Shown: piece after piece, positions 24,504 to 36,700 of the stretch | Layout: each line of letters begins with the position of its first letter | Numbering within the stretch: the stretch's first letter is position 1 | From: Corylus avellana | Lineage: Eukaryota; Streptophyta; Magnoliopsida; Fagales; Betulaceae | Reading direction: 5' to 3' | Assembly: GCF_901000735.1 (NCBI RefSeq) | Contig: NC_081541.1 | Location: 29,194,813-29,258,812 of the forward strand | DNA: 64,000 nucleotides | The notes under the pieces: model-generated | Seen by the model: the letters and a program-made list of their open reading frames with translations, nothing else | What the model was told of the DNA's origin: nothing | Databases searched by the model: none | Position numbers and translations under genes: made by a program

Positions 24504-25022
24504 CTTCCAAATATGCTAGAAAATTGGATGACTGCTTCAGTTGAACTGCTGAATATTTCAACCTTCGACAACCCGATTTATCTTCAAGCTTGTGTCATGT
24601 TAAACCGCTGAAATTGCACAGAAACTTCCGCGCTGCATCGATCTGGATACTGACAAAATCTTTTTTCTGAACAAATTTACCTGTAGTTTCGTGAGTTGAC
24701 CAACCAAAGCCCATAGTATATATTATCATTAATTTTTTGTTTTTGTTTATTGAATAGTCAATGGAGTTCACCAAGGTAAGAGTCAAATAATCGACTAACA
24801 TTATTAAATTTACTTGTAACTTACTAATGTTGTTTGGAGGTACATCTCCAATATTATTTTCGATTTCTTTTATTTTTTTTAGAAGTATTACAATTGATGT
24901 TGACTATAGGTAAACAAATGGCTCTTGGACCGAGCTTATGTTGCGTGAATGACTTGATTTTTTTAATTTTTTTAATTTTTTAATTTTTTTTTTTAAAAAA
25001 AGACTTCTTTTTGGCTCACGTT
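24504..25022 (-). promoter_or_regulatory. Upstream flank of the CRK gene
   Basis: Shared with the partial copy's flank (13538-14005), so it was duplicated together with the gene. It contains a T/A-rich insertion at 24955-25000 that the other copy lacks. No specific binding motif is claimed. Confidence 0.5.
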
Positions 25023-25314
25023 GGCCCTGTTTGTCAATGGCCCTGGAACGGTATTGTTCCAGGGCCGGTACTATAGCCTTTTTTTGGGAATAAGTGTTTA
25101 AATGGTTTTAGTGAAAATGTTTTGTGAGAAAAAGTGAAAAAATATATTTTATATGAGAAAATGTAAAAAATTTGTTTTGTAATGATTTTTTTATTTAAAT
25201 AATAATAATAAAAATGATTGATGTGGTATAAATAGTAGAGATGTTGGGATTAATTTTGAGGTGAAAAGTTTTTTTTTTTTTGGATTTGTTCCAGGGCCAT
25301 TGGCAAACAGGGCC
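25023..25314. mobile_element. MITE with 27-bp inverted ends inserted upstream of CRK
   Basis: The left end GGCCCTGTTTGTCAATGGCC and the inverted right end GGCCCTGTTTGCCAATGGCC match over 27 bp with one mismatch. 'gtt' flanks both sides (25020-25022, 25315-25317). The duplicated flank at about 14000-14015 lacks the element, giving a direct empty-site comparison. The interior has no coding capacity. Confidence 0.88.
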
Positions 25315-25599
25315 GTTATTTACTCTCCGAGTCCGAGTTGTTTTTGAATTATATTGTGCGCCTACTGTCAGTTCTTTTTTTTAACTGGGTTTTCAAGTTC
25401 AGCCGCCCAAGTCTCCTTCTCCCAGCCAATTTAGGATTCTTTTGAGGTGTACTGTTATACATAAGAATTTTATTTCCTATAATTTTTTAAAATTATTATT
25501 GAATTATTATTAGATTTTTATTCAATGATAATTTTCAATATCCTATCACATTTAGGAGATAAAAGTCGTACCAACTAAGTTGTTTACAAGTTATTTCTA

Positions 25600-27809
25600 A
25601 GTTATTATTAGATTCCAATCCGATACAAAGACTCGTTTACAAGTTATTTCTAAGTCATCAAAAATAATGCAAGTGGGAGCTCTCGATTTTGGTTTTTCTT
25701 TGATTCCTCAATATAAATCACATTTCCTTGAGTGGAGTCCAACAGAAAGACAGAGAAGCAAAGAAAAAGACTTCCACCATCCAATAAACTCCCTCAGCAC
25801 CACTTGTTTGTAGCCCCCTGCTCTGTCTCATCAATACCTCTCTGTACTACTGTTTAGACTATTGGCTATAACATGGACTTATACCAATTGTACACTAATC
25901 AAAGTGAACAAGATCCATCGGCTTATCAACATGTCTTCTCTTGTCATTCCAACAAAGAACGTGAAATAAAATCCAACCCTGGACTTAATATACACAACAC
26001 TGATTAGTTCGAGGAAATTCACAAAACTCAACTGCCTCAAACATTTGAACTTATCAATGTTAAGTACTTAATTTCTTAAATGTGAAATGACATAATTTAG
26101 AGAGAACCCGGTCTCCTTCAAACATACGTTTGGAAAGTAAGAAATTTTGATTCTTTTCCTATTTCTCTTATATTTACCTCCAAATCTAATATGATATCAC
26201 CATCTTTCAAAGATGTGCAAATCTTTCATTCAGTATGAGTGGATGAAAAAGGACATGGCTTCCGTTGATCGATCAAAAACTCCTTGGTTAATTTTCATGG
26301 GGTATGTGAATCTTACATATATTTACATTGTTCTTCAAATTAATGTTGGTGCTCTTGAAGATGCAATTCGGGTGTGCATGCGTTTGTGGATGTATATGGT
26401 ATATGCATGTTTATGGTAGTAAAGTCCATTCGGAGAACTAACTTTGTTGGCCTTACATATCATTTCAGCATATATATGCTGTGTTGTTTGCCATGGAAAT
26501 CAGGCGTATATAAATTTTCCATCCAACATAAATATAATTTACATTATTTATTAAATTAAAAACAAATAAAAAATTCTTACCATGAATGATTTCCTGTCTA
26601 ACTCCACATAATGTTATATTATTAAGGGTTGCATTGCATGCTTGCATTCAATTTCCCAGTGCAAATAGCCTCAATTACCCTGTTTCTTCATTAGCATTTG
26701 AACTTTACATTTAAAAAAGTAAAAGATAAAATAATTCAACTAATCACATCTTTATTCTGCCACCTAAGCATCTCATCTTCTCTACTCATTGACAGAGACA
26801 GAGTCGTTGATAACCTTGATTTTTTTTTTTTAATAACTTATGAACTTTATTCATATAATTGCCAATTGTTATGTAGATAACAACTAAAACTCCTAAATCA
26901 TACAAGTATTCAATCAACAAATACTCAAAAATACAACACTTACATTAATCAAAGTTCTAAAACTACGTAGAAAATGGCAAAAAAAAGTATCTACATCTGT
27001 TTGTAAAAAAAAAAAAAAAAAAAGGTAGTTCAGATTTTTAGTACACGTGGTTAGAAAATCTATCATATTTCTCAAAGTCGATTCAAAAAATAAAAATCTA
27101 TCATATTTACCATGATATAGGAAAAGGATCCTAGAAGCACAAAACAGGGGCAAGAAAGAGCCTCAAAGAAAGTCTTACAAGTTCAGCCTCATATTTTCCA
27201 TATAAGACACAACAACTACTCCGTAACATGATAGGGATTCTTCCAATAATAACATTCTGCAAAAAAAAAAAAATAATAATAATAATAATAACAATAAACC
27301 ATATTTGCTCTAGCAAATAGGAAGAAAAATAACGAAAAGAAGAAGGGTAAATGATTTAAATGAAAAGAACAAATAAATAAATAAGACCCCAAGCTGCAAG
27401 AAAGATAGCTTTTTTAAAATAAGAAAACAATTAAACCTGCAGCTTATGTAGAAGAACAAATAAATAAACAATTACTCATTTTGGCAATCCATTAGAGTAA
27501 TTTTATTTGCCACTCCCTCATCCACCCAACATGCAAAGTCTATGTGACACGGTCCTTTAACCAAAAAGTAATGCTATATATATATTATGCACAAATGTGG
27601 GTCTCCTGTAACATTTGTACATAAAGATTAGTTTTTTTTTTGTGGGGGAGGGGGCATTACGGTTGGCTCAGCTTCAAAAACTCCAACAGTACTTATAACT
27701 TAGCTTTTTAGTTAAATTTAATCATTATGTCTTTCTCTTTTTTTAGTCCTAGTAAAAAAGCATTTTTCCTACAATTTTACATTGAACTTTCAAATATAAA
27801 AGTTTATTG
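25600..27809. other. Intergenic region, no gene found
   Basis: AT-rich. The phrase 'gtttacaagttatttctaagt' occurs twice close together (about 25581 and 25629). 27475-27640 matches DNA downstream of the CRK copy's flank (14290-14680). Short frames here lack motifs. Confidence 0.5.
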
Positions 27810-28481
27810 GGTAAAGTCCACATACCCCCCTCAAACTACCACCCAATTGACAATGTCCCCCCCAAACTTTCAATTGCGACAATGTACTCCCCAAACTACC
27901 AAAATATTGTTAATATCCCCCCCAAAGCTAGCAAAAAGATCAAAATGCCCCTATATATTTATCAATATGACAAAAATACCCCTAAAATTCAAAAAAACAA
28001 ATTAAAACGAAAATTTTAATTTTTTTAAAAAAATTATTTTAATTTTTAAAAGATTTTTAAAAAAAAAACCGAAATTTTTATTTTTTTTAAAAAAAATCAA
28101 TTTTTATCTTTTTAGATTTTTTTAAAAATATGTTTTAAAAAACGAAAAAATTTTAATTTTTTTAAAAACGGAAATTTTTATTTAAAAATTATAAAAGAAA
28201 ACTTTTTAAAAAAAAAAAAAACAGAAAAAAAAAAAACGAAAAATTTTCAATTTTTATATAAAAAAAAAAATCGAAATTTTTTAATTTTTTTTTCTAATAA
28301 AAAGATTTTTTTTAATTTTATTTTAGGTTTTTCCAGAAATTTTAGTATTTTTTTTTTAAATTTTACTAAGGGTAGTTTCGTCAATGAGGGGTACATTGAC
28401 AATGTTTTGGTAGTTTGGGGGGTACATTGTCGCAATTTAAAGTTTAGGGGGGACATTGTCAATTGGGTGGTAGTTTGAGGG
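27810..28481. repeat. Foldback transposon running into the assembly gap
   Basis: The left end 'ggtaaagtccacatacc' and the blocks 'cccaattgacaatgtcccc' mirror 'gggacattgtcaattgggtg' near 28450-28472. It is the same family as 14898-15676 but better preserved. The final bases are lost in the N run. Confidence 0.65.
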
Positions 28482-28581
28482 NNNNNNNNNNNNNNNNNNN
28501 NNNNNNNNNNNNNNNNNNNNNNNNNNNNNNNNNNNNNNNNNNNNNNNNNNNNNNNNNNNNNNNNNNNNNNNNNNNNNNNNN
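28482..28581. other. Assembly gap of exactly 100 N
   Basis: Exactly 100 N, the conventional placeholder for a gap of unknown size. Confidence 0.95.
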
Positions 28582-28745
28582 TCTTATAATAATAATGAAT
28601 ACAGAGACCTCTATTTATAGAGAGGCTAGTAACCTAATAGACTAAGGAAAGGTAAACCTAGTAGAATAAGGAAAGGTAAACCTAGTAGAATAAGAAAAGG
28701 TAAACCTAGTAGACTAATAGTAAATAACAAGTAATATTCTTAACA
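28582..28745. repeat. Partial copia-like LTR beside the gap
   Basis: Matches 4530-4690 base for base as far as I can see, ending ...TTAACA. The left part lies in the gap. A whole element of this family may be hidden there. Nothing is seen between 28746 and 28985. Confidence 0.85.
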
Positions 28746-28985
28746 CAAACAGACAATACGACAGTTGACAAGTCTTCCGTTAAAAGCAAGATGAGAAATG
28801 TGACTGAAGAAGTTATTTGTCTTAAGGCCAAAACTTAATTGTCAAAATTAAAATTTCATCGAGGGCAAAATTCAGAAAATTTTGAGACAATTTCCCCAAA
28901 TCTGTTAAAAAAAAAAAAAAAAAATTGTCGTTTTGCTTGTACTTTTTTCAACCCCGATAACAATCATAATTCATACTAATGTCTT

Positions 28986-29635
28986 TTAAAGAGGAGACAA
29001 TGGAGGTGGGTGGGGTGTTGTTGCCCTTATTGTACTGCTATGACCGCCGTGATGATATAGATTGTACACCGCTTGATCTAGTGTTCCATCTCTGAAAACA
29101 TATATGTAGGCAACGTATGCCATTTCGCGCCACTTCCTCCTTCGATCATGTATTTGATGTAATGGCATTCCCCTATTCCAAATTTTAAAATATATATATG
29201 AAAATTGTTTAGGCAAATGCAAAACTCTTCTACAAAACAATTTTCACCTTTATATCATATCATAACATTAAAAAAAAAAAAAAAACTTTCCAAAATCACA
29301 TTAATAGAGCTTAGCTACCTTACTAATTTAAAAATAAAATAACAAATTTCATGTTACCAAAAAAAAAAAAAAAAAGACAAACACAAAACATTTAAAAAGA
29401 GACAACTCAAATGTAAAAGTAGGGCTGCACAAGCAGTTACGGTTAGCAGTTATTGGCTATAACCGCAAACGTTTTTAGCCAAAGTGTTCCCAAAAAGATG
29501 AAACGAACATGCTATTTTTTGGATCAGGCAATGTTTTTGAATAAGGTTTAGCCTAAAACATCACATACCACATTATATTTCATATACATACAATCATACA
29601 TGGCCAAAATGGCAAAATGGCGTCGTTTTGGATGT

Positions 29636-29677
<42 letters not shown>

Positions 29678-31016
29678 GTAAGCGGTTATTAACCGCTTTT
29701 CCCTACTCCTAAAACTGTTAACCGCAACCGTCCTAGGCGGTTAGTAGTTTTTATAACCATCTACCAAGTGGTTAGCGATTGGTAAGACAGTTATTAACCG
29801 CTTTTTCCTACTCCTAAAACTGCTAACTACAACCGCCCTAGGCGGTTAGCAATTTTTTTGAACCGCCTACCAAAGAGGTTAGTGGTTATAAGTGGTTAGC
29901 AGTTGGCAGAGCGGTAATACCACCCCATTTGAACACCCCTATGGAAAGGAGAAACAAATGTTACAACATCCCAACCCGGCTACTTCAAAGTTATTTTAAC
30001 TAATCCGTATGTAAAATCAGATAGCTACTATGGTAAAATAGATAAATAAATAAATACTTGAAAAATAATATTTAAATAGAATAATAAAAATGAATATGTA
30101 AAATAAGGGGTGGGATGTGTCATGAATGTGCCTTTTTTCGTTGCTCCTAAAATCCCTTTAGAACCCCTTCGGCCTTCGTCGTCACATGTGGGCGGTTACA
30201 AATAGATGATTACTCAAATCCGCCCTCCATTGAGAGCGGATGCAGAGGCGGAAAATAGGGTGATATACAACCCTACCATCACTTTTGTTATTATTAGAAT
30301 ATTTTGTGTTTTCTAATATTATGTTTCCTTCTAGGGTTTATTCTCTTTTTTTAGTTATTCTAAGTTTGATTGTTTTCTACTCATTAATATTATCTCTTTT
30401 TAAATAGAGACCTATATAACATTGTCTCATATAATTCAATATGCAAGATGCATGGCAAAAACCACACTTTAGAAAAGAAAATACTGATTGATTTAAAATT
30501 TAAAAATTCATTATCACAGAATTTATAAAATCGAAAAGATATTTTAGCTTTTTTTTAATTTTTTTTTAGGACAAAATGGATGGGAGTCGTACATAATAGC
30601 TGTACGACTGCCGTATTAGATATTTCATATTTGGAAGAGGAGTACCTGATGTGGAAGAGATCGGAGATGTCTGGCAAGTGGAGGTAGAAGTTGAGGGAGT
30701 CGAGGAAGGCTCGGTAGGTGTAGACGTGGAGGCCGTCGATCCTCGGGTAAGGCAGCCTGGGCCTTGGCAGCGGCACGTCGGGGTTTCTCTGCGAACCTCC
30801 GGCGGGGTAGGTGTACTCCTTCCAGGGAAGGGCGACGTTGCTGGAGGGAGGAAGGCCCACGAAGCCCAGCGTGGCCATGATAGGCTCCAGCTCGTCGTGT
30901 GTCACGATGGGCTTGAACGTCCGCGTGAACCACAGCGCAAGCTTCTTTGACATGTGTCTTAATGCCTTCTCCACTTTGAATGGGCCTCCCACCATTGCAC
31001 ACCGAACTTCCTCCAT
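28986..31016 (-). CDS. Conserved plant protein of unknown function, two exons
   Basis: Exon 1 is 31016-30646 and exon 2 is 29172-28986 on the minus strand. The donor AG|GTACTC and the acceptor AATAG|GGG join in phase to give 185 aa, with HIR|GMPLHQIHDRRRKW across the splice. The N-terminal half has KKLALWFTRTFKP and PIMATLGFVGLP, followed by a Pro-rich stretch and LPYPRIDGLHVYTYRAFL. I recall the same order of motifs in unnamed plant proteins, but know no function. There is no signal peptide, membrane helix or catalytic motif. The 1473-bp intron has absorbed a TIR repeat (29421-29940). The 5' end is followed upstream by a GAA repeat (about 31015-31075). Model confidence is higher than any functional guess. 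Confidence 0.75.
29421..29940. repeat. 'ggttagcggtta' TIR repeat inside the intron
   Basis: The ends AGGGCTGCACAAGCAG and inverted AGGGGTGTTCAAATGG face each other. The interior holds several 'gcggttattaaccgc' palindromes and an (AT)n run at 29636-29672. Probably a hAT-like non-autonomous element. Confidence 0.5.
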
Positions 31017-32046
31017 TGAAGAAGAAGACGAAGAAGCAGACGAAGAAGAAGAAGAAGAAGAAGAAGGAGAAGGAGGAGATTTTGTATTTTCTGGTGCGTA
31101 GGACTCAGAAAGGAAACAAAGAGCAGAGCAATCTAGCGAGGCAAATTTGAGCCTACTTGTTATTTTGTTTCAAAGCGGTGCCTTTTTGGCGTACGTGTCA
31201 GGTAGTGGCTGGATCAAGGAAACCCAAGGTCTCTCCTTTTCCCTCCTTATTTTTTTTTGACATTTTTGTTCCACATTTTTAATTTTTTATGGTTAAATCA
31301 CTTTAAACGATATATTATACTCTATTATTTTTTTTAAAAAAAAATTATAATTATTATTTTAAAGTAATATCTTTAAAAATATTAAAGAATGTTGATCCAC
31401 TAATCAAAAGCATTAAGATCGGGTATTAAATTAATTGATACAACGTTATTCCACAATGGTCACAAAATTTCTTAACTAGAGGTGTAGAGAAAGATTTGAA
31501 GATACATTTATTTGAGGTTGTAATGAATTTACAAGTGAGAGGGCTAAAGTTGTAGGATTTTGGTTTTTGTTCAAAGTACATGAATAGTGTGAATTTATTA
31601 GATTTAGTTGATGTAAATACGTTGTTTAGGAAAGTTTACCCCCTTTTTTTCTTAAGAAGTAATTTTCAAATGGACACAAATTTTATCCAAACTGCCTTTA
31701 ACCTTTTGGATTTTTTAAAAATTAATGTTTAGGTTGTTAGATTAGTGAAATAGCAATAAATGACTCTTAAAATATTAAAGAAAACATGTGAGAGATGACA
31801 CTTGGCACTTATTAGAATAGGTTAAAAGAAATTTCCGCCCCTTCCAAATTAGGGAGAAAAAAAATAACACAAGTTCAAAAATTCACTCAAATTAGAAAAG
31901 TGAGGACGGTTGTAGGCTACTTTGCAAGCATGAAGAGATATTTCATATGTATTTTTTTATTTCAGTCATTTTTTCCATTCTTCAATTCAAAAGAATTGTG
32001 AAAACAACAAAATGTCTTGTGCCAATTGAACCAAATAATATTTAGG
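31017..32046. other. Intergenic DNA, 5' side of the two-exon gene
   Basis: 31017-31080 is a GAA/GAG-rich stretch likely in the 5' UTR of the minus-strand gene. The rest is AT-rich without a recognisable gene. Confidence 0.45.
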
Positions 32047-32629
32047 GTTAAATACTTTATTAGTACCTAAGTTTACAGATTTTTATTTTTTCCCACCTGG
32101 GGTTCAAATCATATCATAGATGTTAACTGACTTACGGGAAGGATCAACTTAGTACCTCTGTTAGGTTCTGTTTGCCCAAACTAACAGAATGCCACGTGTC
32201 GTCACATAGGAATGCTACGTGTCTTAAAAAATAATTAATAATAAAAAAAACAAAACTTTCAAAAAAAAAAAAAATTGAAAAATTCATGGAGTGGCTTCAG
32301 CAACTCCTAGGCCGGCCGCAGGGGGTGTGGCTGAAGCCACCCCCAATGACCAAAATGGGGGTGGCGGGCCACCCCCATTGGCCAAAATGGGATGGCCACC
32401 ACCCCATGATTTTTTCAATTTTGTTTTTGAAGGTTTATTTATTTATTTATTTCAATTATTTTTAATTTTTAGGACACGTCATTTTTATGTGATGACACGT
32501 GTGACAAATCCTAACGGAAGTACTAAGTTGGTTTTTTCCCATAAGTCATGTACTATTTATAATAGAATTTGACCCTAGGTGGAAAAAAAATAAAAATCTA
32601 TAAACCTAAGTACTAATAAAGTATTTAAC
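32047..32629. mobile_element. 583-bp TIR element with about 55-bp inverted ends and a GC-rich core
   Basis: The left end 'gttaaatactttattagtac' is repeated inverted at the right end, and similarity continues for about 55 bp through 'agatttttattttttcccacct'. The centre (32285-32405) is GC-rich with inverted 'gtggctgaagccaccccc' and 'gggggtggcgggccaccccc' motifs, related to 19572-19720. No target duplication is clear. An open frame through the core is not credible as a gene. Confidence 0.75.
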
Positions 32630-33236
32630 TATAACATTTAAAAACAAATGACTTTCGCTTTTGAGCTCTTTAGATTGGGAGAGCATCGCCGACATGAGTT
32701 AAATTTAACATTGAGTTGAAAGTTTGTTAAATAGCGCTTTTTGTGAGTTTTGTGATAATTTTAAAAATAAAGAGCTCAATAGGAATGCTCCCATATGTTA
32801 AGATAATGTTTAAATAATACTTTTTTTAATGTCTAAATAATATTTAAATGTTTATCATAGTAAATATTAGTGACATATATGAGGGCGTAGGTAATATGTG
32901 TGACATGTGGCTAGATGGATAAGAATAGCCACCATTTGACTAATACTCACTTGAAGAGCCAACTGTTTGAGTATATAATTGGTTTTTGTTTGTCAGCTAA
33001 ACCTAAATCCTTCAATTTAGATAGTTTATTGAAAATGATCGGTTTTAATTAGTAAATTGCCTTCCTTAGATTAAGCCATACAATGTGTTGATTCAATTTT
33101 TGGTTCCGATAAATTATTAGCCAACGATTTTTCTTTATGATTGAGATTCCATAAAGAAATCCATCATTATATTTAAATAGTTAAACGCTTCTCTTTCTCT
33201 TCCCTTTCCTTGAATGAAAAAAAAGAAAAAAGAAAA

Positions 33237-33538
33237 AGATAACACTTAATCCCTTCAAACTACCACTCCAATGATAATCTACTCTCTAAACTACCAAAAC
33301 AATGATAATGTATCTTCGATTTTAACAAAATGACGAAATTACCCTTACTAAAATAAAAACAAAAATACTAAAATTTATTTATTTATTTTTAAATTTTAAG
33401 GGTATTTTTATCTTATTGAAAATTCTAGAGGTGTAATTTCATCATTTTGTTAGTATTGAAAAGTACATTATCATTATTTTGGTAGTTTGGGGTAAATTGT
33501 CATAATTGATAGCTTGAGAGAGTTAAGTGTACTTTACT
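33237..33538. repeat. Foldback/MITE-like element upstream of the intact aminoacylase
   Basis: Counterpart of 1151-1510 with 'aacacttaatcccttcaaac' and inverted 'agagttaagtgtacttta' ends. Between it and the gene, 33574-33632 contains a perfect-looking inverted repeat of 'gattttacatttcgagtaat'. Confidence 0.55.
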
Positions 33539-33788
33539 CAAAAAATAAAAAAAAAACTTAATTATAAGATTTTACATTTCGAGTAATCGAATTAATTCGA
33601 TTACTCGAAATGTAAAATCTTATAATTAAGTTTTTTTTTTTTTTTGAAATATGTTCAGTTTTTTTAGTTTTATTCTCGGATAGTGTTCTTAAGCATCACC
33701 TAGAAAGTCATAAAAAATAAGAAATAAAAAAAAAGTCATACGTCTCATCCTCCTTAATTGAAACAGAGAAAACAGAGCAAAAGAACCA

Positions 33789-36700
33789 ATGGAGCTCAGT
33801 TGCAGAACTATCCTCTACTTCATTTCTCTACTATTATTGTTCCTCTCATCATCATCATCAACAGCATCATCGTCGTCGTCGTCAATTATATCAAGATTTC
33901 AAGAGTACCTCCAAATCAACACAGCCCAGCCGAGCCCCCAGTACGCTGAATCGGCCGATTTCATCCTCTCCCAAGCCAAGTCCATCGCGCTTGAGGCGCA
34001 GACCCTGGAGTTCGTGGAGGGCAAGCCTCTGATCCTCCTCAAATGGCCCGGCTCCGATCCCAGCCTCCCCACAATCCTTCTCAACTCCCACACCGACGTT
34101 GTTGCCGCCGAGCACGACAAGTGGTCGCACCATCCCTTCAGTGCCCACCTCGACCAGCACGGCAACATCTACGCCAGAGGGTCCCAGGACATGAAGTGCG
34201 TTGGCATCCAGTACCTCGAGGCCATTCGCAAGTTGAAGGCTTCTGGGTTCCAGCCCCTTCGCTCTGTCTACCTGTCCTTTGTGCCGGACGAGGAGATTGG
34301 CGGCCACGATGGTGCCGGGAAGTTCGTGGATTCCGATGTTTTCAAGAGTCTGAATGTGGGCATTTTACTCGACGAAGGTAACTGATTTTTAGCACTATTT
34401 AGTATTGTTTAAGGTAATTTGTTGCACTCTGTTTTTAGGTATTTGAGTAATTTTGGGAACAGGGTTGGCTTCGACTAGTGAGAAGTACAGGGCGTTTTAT
34501 GCGGAAAGGGGTCCGTGGTGGCTGGTGATTAAGGCTACTGGGCAGCCAGGCCATGGGTCGAGGTTGTATGACAATTCTGCCATGGAGAATCTGTTGAAAA
34601 GCATTGAGAGTGTGAGGAGGTTTCGAGCTTCGCAGTTGGATTTGGTGAAGGCAGGTTTAAAGGCTGAGGGCGAGGTTGTTTCGGTGAATATGGTGTTCTT
34701 GAAGGCGGGCACGCCGACTCCAACTGTAAGTTAGACTCAATTTTGGAGCTTTTTTGTTGATGGATTGGGTGTCATTTTAGGTTAAGTATAGTATAGAGAT
34801 CCTGCAATTTTGTTGTCTGGCAAATTTTGGCAGCAAAGAGGAGATTTCGCCATCTGTTTGGGGAGGTCCTGACAGAAAATTTGCTGGGATTCGGTGACTT
34901 GGAAGTTACGCCAATCATTAGAGGTCTAAACTATAAAGTCCAACAGACCAGTACAATTGGTGAGTTGGGAGACATATATTATGGAGGTGTTACAAAAACC
35001 AGTACAATTTTGAGCACTATTTGCAGTCCCACAAAAACTTTTTTATTTTTTATTTTTGGTTATTTTGGTAAGTCAATTTGGTTAAAAAGCCTTGAAACCT
35101 TCTTTTTTTAGCCTCATCAATTTGCCCCAAAAAAAAAAATAATAATGAGTACTATTCACTCACCAAATGAATAAAAAAAAAGGTTTATGTTTCCCTTTTT
35201 CTTTTTTGTTTCTCTCTCCTCCTTTTGTAGTTAAAAAAAATATATTTAAATAGAATAGTGAAAATAGATTGTTAAAATAGTAAAGCCGTTAGAGATGCTT
35301 TTAAAATAAATAGTTAAAATAGAGAAAAGTGTACTTTTAATTATTTTAATGAGTAAAATTTGGTGAGACCGCTAATAATGCTCTTACAAGAAAACCTTAA
35401 AGTATAAGTGCGAGGCTTTAGAAAAGACATGCCCATGATGAGATCTAGGCCTCGAGACATTAGGCTTAGGTTACGTTTGGTATGCAGAATAGCTATTCCA
35501 TTAGAAAAAAATAGATAGATTTTATTGGAAATGAAAGAAGGTGGAATGAATTAGTCTTGGAATAATTGAGAGGGATAGCTATTCCTGAATTTAAGGAATA
35601 GTCTTTCCATTATGGGCCATATGAATGGCTATTTCAAGTGTTAAGAGTATATGTATACTTTAACATCAATGCCATTTTATTCCATCTTCTTTCATTCTTA
35701 ATAAAAGCTATTACTTTTTTCTAGAGGAATAGTCATTCCGCTTACCAAATGTACCCTTAATCCTCATTTGACAAGCACCTAAATCTCACAAATTTACAAA
35801 ATTTATTGTTAGAATTATCTTTTGAGAAATGCTATTTTGTAGACTCCTATACACTAGGACGACATGGTAGTAAAAATTGGCCCTTAATTATCTGTTTTAC
35901 AAGTCCGTGTTGATCTAAAGGCTGATTTTAACTGTCATGTTATCGTAGTTATATGGCAATCGTATCTACTAAGTAGCATTACTCTATCTTTTATGTAGAA
36001 GGTTTAGAATAGTGGCCAATGAACTCTAGCTCAGATAGCGCTTTCTCCCTCCCATAAGAACATTGAGGCTCACTGAAAGCATGCATAAGTTACCGATTAA
36101 AGAATGGTGGTTAGACGTACTTGTTATCTCTTACTCTCTTCCCATTATCACAATGATATATGTTCTTGGCAATTTAAAAGATGTAAGTTTCTCCCTTCTT
36201 GTGTATCAGGGTTTCGTCATGAATGTGCAGCCATCTGAAGCACAAGCAGGTTTTGATATTCGAGTGCCACCAACTGCCGATCCAGAATCTCTGGAGAGAC
36301 GGATCACTGAAGAATGGGCACCTGCTTCACGTAATATGACATTTGAGGTAATGATTCACTTTTTCTGAACTGTATTAGCATAACAAGGAAGAGACCTTTT
36401 CTTGGTTATTGCTGTCAAGCTTCAAAAATTTCTGTATAAAATTGTGGGAAACCACAAAGCTTTTAAGAGTGTGCTTAAAAACTGTAGAAGGCGGATATGT
36501 ACTCTGTAAAATCAGGATTAGGGATAGTTAGCATGCAATATGTGGTAGAATCTACTTAAGACAAAAATGGTGTGAATTGTGAAAGAGGATAATCTTCAGA
36601 CCATGGTGGATGCTTGATTCTTCAATCAAACAAGGACAAGGCCACTCTAGTTACCCCTGGAATATGGGTGGAACACATGCAGCCATTGCCTTGAATTTGA

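Noticed and set aside
32291..32572. 93-codon plus-strand frame
   Set aside because: It is read from the GC-rich hairpin core and AT-rich arm of a TIR element; composition, not selection, explains the open frame. The same applies to the minus frame 19504-19719.
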